Shown piece after piece: positions 4,581 to 6,985 of a DNA stretch of 6,985 nt (position 1 is its first letter; each line of letters begins with the position of its first letter). The translations under genes were made by a program, and so were the position numbers. The DNA is taken from assembly GCA_002310115.1 (NCBI GenBank), contig DBYI01000028.1, forward strand, positions 1 to 6,985, given 5' to 3'. The notes under the pieces were generated by a model. The model made no database searches. It saw nothing but the letters and a program-made list of their open reading frames with translations, and was not told where the DNA came from. The stretch comes from Ruminococcus flavefaciens (lineage in GTDB: Bacteria > Bacillota > Clostridia > Oscillospirales > Ruminococcaceae).

Positions 4581-6791
4581 TTACGGCTTGATCTCGCTGC
4601 CGCCCCATTCAACAACTGTAAAGCCGTTTCTTTTAAAGGCTTCAAGCTGCTGCGATTGAATGTCCACTGCTTCTTCAAGTGGAACATATGTCATGAATAC
4701 GCGTAGCAGGCTGTCAGGTGTGGGAGTAATGCTCAGCTTGGCGGAATTCGTATAGACTTCACCCTGGAATGTAATGAGATTATACTTGTTATGCTCCATT
4801 CTCGGCAGCCAGTATACGATAAATTCGTTCATTTCTTCCTCGATCAGTCCCATATATGTGAGCTTTTCCTTAAGGAAGCTCTCTGTATCACTGCCTGCAA
4901 CACAGAATCCCTTTGAGAAATCATATCTTGTACGGCAGTTGGAGCTGTCCCAAAAGAGGTATTTATGGTGCGTACCGTCTGCCTTGTTAAGCAGCGAACC
5001 ATTGGGATATGCGGTTACATTCCAACCATTATCATACTTTGGATATGTGGTATAGAGCTCTGACTCAGTCAGTTCAAGTTCAACATGAACATCAGTCTCT
5101 TCTTCGGGATAAAGGTAGATTACCGGTTTATAATCATATGCCTCATAACGAATGACCGAAGCCTCACCATTATCATCAACTATTTTTATCCAGCCGTTCA
5201 TGCCGTTGTATTCTGTAAATACCCATTCATTATTATTGTTATTATATCCGCTTTCAGGAAGCCGTGTGCCTTTATTGATCGTATCTATTACATTGAAGCT
5301 TTCATCCGGACCAAGATATAGTTTCAGTCCATCTTCCATAACAACAAATGGTGAGCCAAAAGCCCGCAGAATGTCTGGTTCAATATAATTTATGGATTTT
5401 TTCTTGACAAGCTCCTTCTTCATATGGGTAAGGTCGAAGATATCGAGCTTGCCGTCAAAACAGAAATCTGCTGCTTTCCAGTTTTTCAGTTCTGTATTCT
5501 GTACATTAAGCAGCCATTTCTGGAACGTTACAATATCTGATACATTGAATTCACCGTCATCGTTTACGTCACCGGTCGGCTTTGTTGCTGTTGTTTCCGG
5601 TACAAGCCAGCCGCCGTCATCGGTAATCAGGCAAAGCATGGCGATCGTGTTACCGAAATAGGAATCCACGCCGATATCTAGAACCTCCTTGCGTACTGTA
5701 TCATGCCACTTGGTATCTCCGGCAGCTGCCGCGGAAAGCATCAGCGGCGCAGTAAAACAAAGATCGTCCCAGTCAGCGACCGCCTTGCCGTCGGGGGTGT
5801 AGCCTGCCATGATCTTTTCGGGTTTGCAGCCTGTTTCATTTACGAAAAATGCGTTGACTGTTTCCGCATATTTTTTTGCATCTGCGTTTTTGCCGACGAG
5901 CGCATCGGTGCTGATACGCCACGGGACACGGCAGGAATTGTATTCGTATACACCGTCGTTTTCATTTTCAAGGAAGTTCGCAGGCGCGGGGATCCACTCT
6001 CCGCTGCTGTCTTTGATGATAAAATCCGGTAGCAGACCGGTCTGATATTTCTCCACAAAATGATTAATGATGCCGTAGGTGTTGTCATAAAGCTGCATCC
6101 AGCGTTCATCGCCGGTCACTTCGTAAAACACCGGAAAATACTGCATGATGAAATCCGAAGCACGTGTCGCAGTGTAATATTTGTCATTTATATCTACATC
6201 GTATGCCCAGTCACCGAGCCGAAGAATGTTATCATCATGGCTCACATCATATTTCATAATGTCATCGATCACAAGCTCTGCGGCCTGCCGGTAATTGATT
6301 TCACCGCTGCTTCCCCAGATCTTATCTGCAAGCAGCAACGCATAAGCAATGTCCAGATCTCCGTCCGTTGCGGAATCCGCACCGTTGGAATCTACAAGTG
6401 CTTTGCCGTTGTCACTTTGCTGCCACGCCATAAGATGCGGGCCGATGCTGCTCGGATGCGCCAGATAATAATGGTACATACCATCGAAAATGTCTTTTGC
6501 CTCGTTGTCATAGTCTGACATCAGTGCCGCGATCAGCATACCGTAGCCGTGAGCTTCAGAAACAGTGACCTCAACAGTTGAATGCGCTTCTGCATATTCC
6601 TTCTCTCCGTAGAATACATAATATTGCGTTTCATTTTTGACGTACGGATTTTGACGCAGATAAGTTTCCTTCCAGTCTTCATAATATTGTATTGTATCAT
6701 TGGTAAATGTTTGTGCTGATGCAGGAATCGGAATGCTGCTCATATTCAGCAACAGTACACAGCCGAGTAATGCAAAAAGTTTCTTTTTCAT
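4581..6791 (-). CDS. Modular GH8 glycoside hydrolase with internal dockerin, SH3b-like and KPVIYLYP C-terminal modules
   Basis: This is a secreted 736-residue enzyme. The signal peptide is 1-26, with likely cleavage after ASA. The GH8 module (about 27-398) contains SEAHGYGM (78-85), with E79 as the expected acid catalyst, and an exact match to the GH8 signature at 141-159 (ATDGD...IW), where D143 is the substrate-orienting Asp. YEYNSCRVPWR (282-292) follows, with Asn285 where CelA-type enzymes carry the base Asp; this points to the GH8 subgroup of lichenases, chitosanases and endoglucanases whose base lies elsewhere. The type I dockerin is at 406-462: loop 1 has D408, N410, D412, N416 and D419; loop 2 has D442, C444, D446, D450 and D453. 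Residues about 478-540 look like a bacterial SH3b domain. Residues 549-736 form an uncharacterised module beginning KPVIYLYP and ending VEWGG. GH8 enzymes are inverting hydrolases of beta-1,4-glucan, mixed-linkage glucan, xylan or chitosan; the plant-fibre context favours a glucan. AAGGAGG lies 7 bases before the ATG. Confidence 0.92.
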   Translation of the reverse strand: MKKKLFALLGCVLLLNMSSIPIPASAQTFTNDTIQYYEDWKETYLRQNPYVKNETQYYVFYGEKEYAEAHSTVEVTVSEAHGYGMLIAALMSDYDNEAKDIFDGMYHYYLAHPSSIGPHLMAWQQSDNGKALVDSNGADSATDGDLDIAYALLLADKIWGSSGEINYRQAAELVIDDIMKYDVSHDDNILRLGDWAYDVDINDKYYTATRASDFIMQYFPVFYEVTGDERWMQLYDNTYGIINHFVEKYQTGLLPDFIIKDSSGEWIPAPANFLENENDGVYEYNSCRVPWRISTDALVGKNADAKKYAETVNAFFVNETGCKPEKIMAGYTPDGKAVADWDDLCFTAPLMLSAAAAGDTKWHDTVRKEVLDIGVDSYFGNTIAMLCLITDDGGWLVPETTATKPTGDVNDDGEFNVSDIVTFQKWLLNVQNTELKNWKAADFCFDGKLDIFDLTHMKKELVKKKSINYIEPDILRAFGSPFVVMEDGLKLYLGPDESFNVIDTINKGTRLPESGYNNNNNEWVFTEYNGMNGWIKIVDDNGEASVIRYEAYDYKPVIYLYPEEETDVHVELELTESELYTTYPKYDNGWNVTAYPNGSLLNKADGTHHKYLFWDSSNCRTRYDFSKGFCVAGSDTESFLKEKLTYMGLIEEEMNEFIVYWLPRMEHNKYNLITFQGEVYTNSAKLSITPTPDSLLRVFMTYVPLEEAVDIQSQQLEAFKRNGFTVVEWGGSEIKP
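5406..5576 (-). repeat. Dockerin-coding segment, copy 2
   Basis: This encodes the dockerin of the GH8 enzyme and is a diverged paralogous copy of 3018-3194. Both lie in the interior of their proteins rather than at the C-terminus, and both carry the AD(F/Y)C second loop. Confidence 0.8.
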
Positions 6792-6798
6792 AGCAAAA

Positions 6799-6805
6799 CC
6801 TCCTT
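6799..6805 (-). promoter_or_regulatory. Ribosome binding site of the GH8 gene
   Basis: AAGGAGG on the minus strand, 7 bases before the ATG at 6791. It is a full consensus at ideal spacing and fixes the start ahead of the Lys-rich signal peptide. Confidence 0.88.
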
Positions 6806-6835
6806 TTTTAGCAATGTCAAATTCTCGTTTTCTCC

Positions 6836-6864
6836 ATTATATTATAAGCAGAGTTAAAAATCAA
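6836..6864 (-). promoter_or_regulatory. Sigma70 promoter of the GH8 gene
   Basis: On the minus strand, TTGATT (6859-6864) and a perfect TATAAT (6836-6841) are 17 bases apart. A second, overlapping TATAAT lies at 6841-6846 but would be only 12 bases from the -35 box. The expected start is near 6829, giving a leader of about 38 bases. The strong -10 box suggests good basal transcription unless a regulator intervenes. Confidence 0.75.
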
Positions 6865-6985
6865 TCTCAGGTGGTACATAGCTACTTTACAGATGAAGAT
6901 ATTCATTAAGCATATAGCATTGGTTCATAATTAAATACAGAACCGAAGGGCAGTCAAACAGTGTGTTTGTCAAGTAGAAAGTGCA
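6865..6985. other. Non-coding region upstream of the GH8 promoter
   Basis: I see no gene in this stretch on either strand. It contains two inverted repeats that could be regulator sites: CAAACA-GTG-TGTTTG at 6955-6969 and GGTTC...GAACC at 6922-6926/6941-6945. Both lie upstream of the -35 box. No transcription factor can be named from them. Confidence 0.45.

Noticed and set aside
6060..6518. 152-codon plus-strand open frame
   Set aside because: It lies inside the GH8 catalytic module, opposite the exact GH8 signature, and shows no domain of its own.
6815..6820. TTGACA on the minus strand near the GH8 start
   Set aside because: It lies between the good promoter and the ribosome site, so any transcript from it would start inside the coding region.
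6887..6928. 13-codon minus-strand frame upstream of the GH8 promoter
   Set aside because: It has no ribosome site, lies upstream of the predicted transcription start, and has no leader-peptide features.

Overview
The window (6,985 bases) looks like chromosome from a low-to-moderate-GC Firmicute, most likely a Ruminococcus or close relative. The clue is two secreted proteins with type I dockerins of the Ruminococcus style: a GDVN.D.EFN first repeat, a QKWLL helix, and an AD(F/Y)C second repeat in which Cys replaces the usual Asn at calcium-loop position 3. Such dockerins attach plant-polysaccharide enzymes to cohesins on scaffoldins or the cell surface. The genus is inferred from motifs, not from a search.

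Left part (1-1570, + strand) holds housekeeping genes: the last 36 codons of an unrecognised gene, a short TrmO/TsaA-type tRNA N6-methyltransferase, and a U32-peptidase-like protein with a Cys cluster and the family's FKIEGR signature. All three point the same way with short gaps and could be co-transcribed. A 187-base AT-rich gap follows.

Middle (1758-2609): a lipoprotein gene with a clear lipobox and a PepSY-like C-terminus, closed by a strong GC-rich terminator. It converges on the next gene.

Right part (2610-6985, - strand): two separately transcribed genes for secreted dockerin proteins. The upstream one (6791 to 4581) is a modular GH8 enzyme: signal peptide, GH8 catalytic module, internal dockerin, SH3b-like module, and a C-terminal module starting with KPVIYLYP. 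It has its own promoter (TTGATT-N17-TATAAT), a perfect AAGGAGG ribosome site and a terminator hairpin. The other (4427 to 2610) follows directly behind that terminator with its own promoter (TTGACG-N17-TACGAT). It is a 605-residue protein of unknown function with unrecognised regions on both sides of an internal dockerin.

The pair probably works outside the cell on plant beta-glucan or xylan, docked to cohesins. The points most worth following are the mid-protein position of both dockerins, Asn rather than Asp at the usual GH8 catalytic-base position, the uncharacterised C-terminal modules, and a base-composition step inside the GH8 gene.
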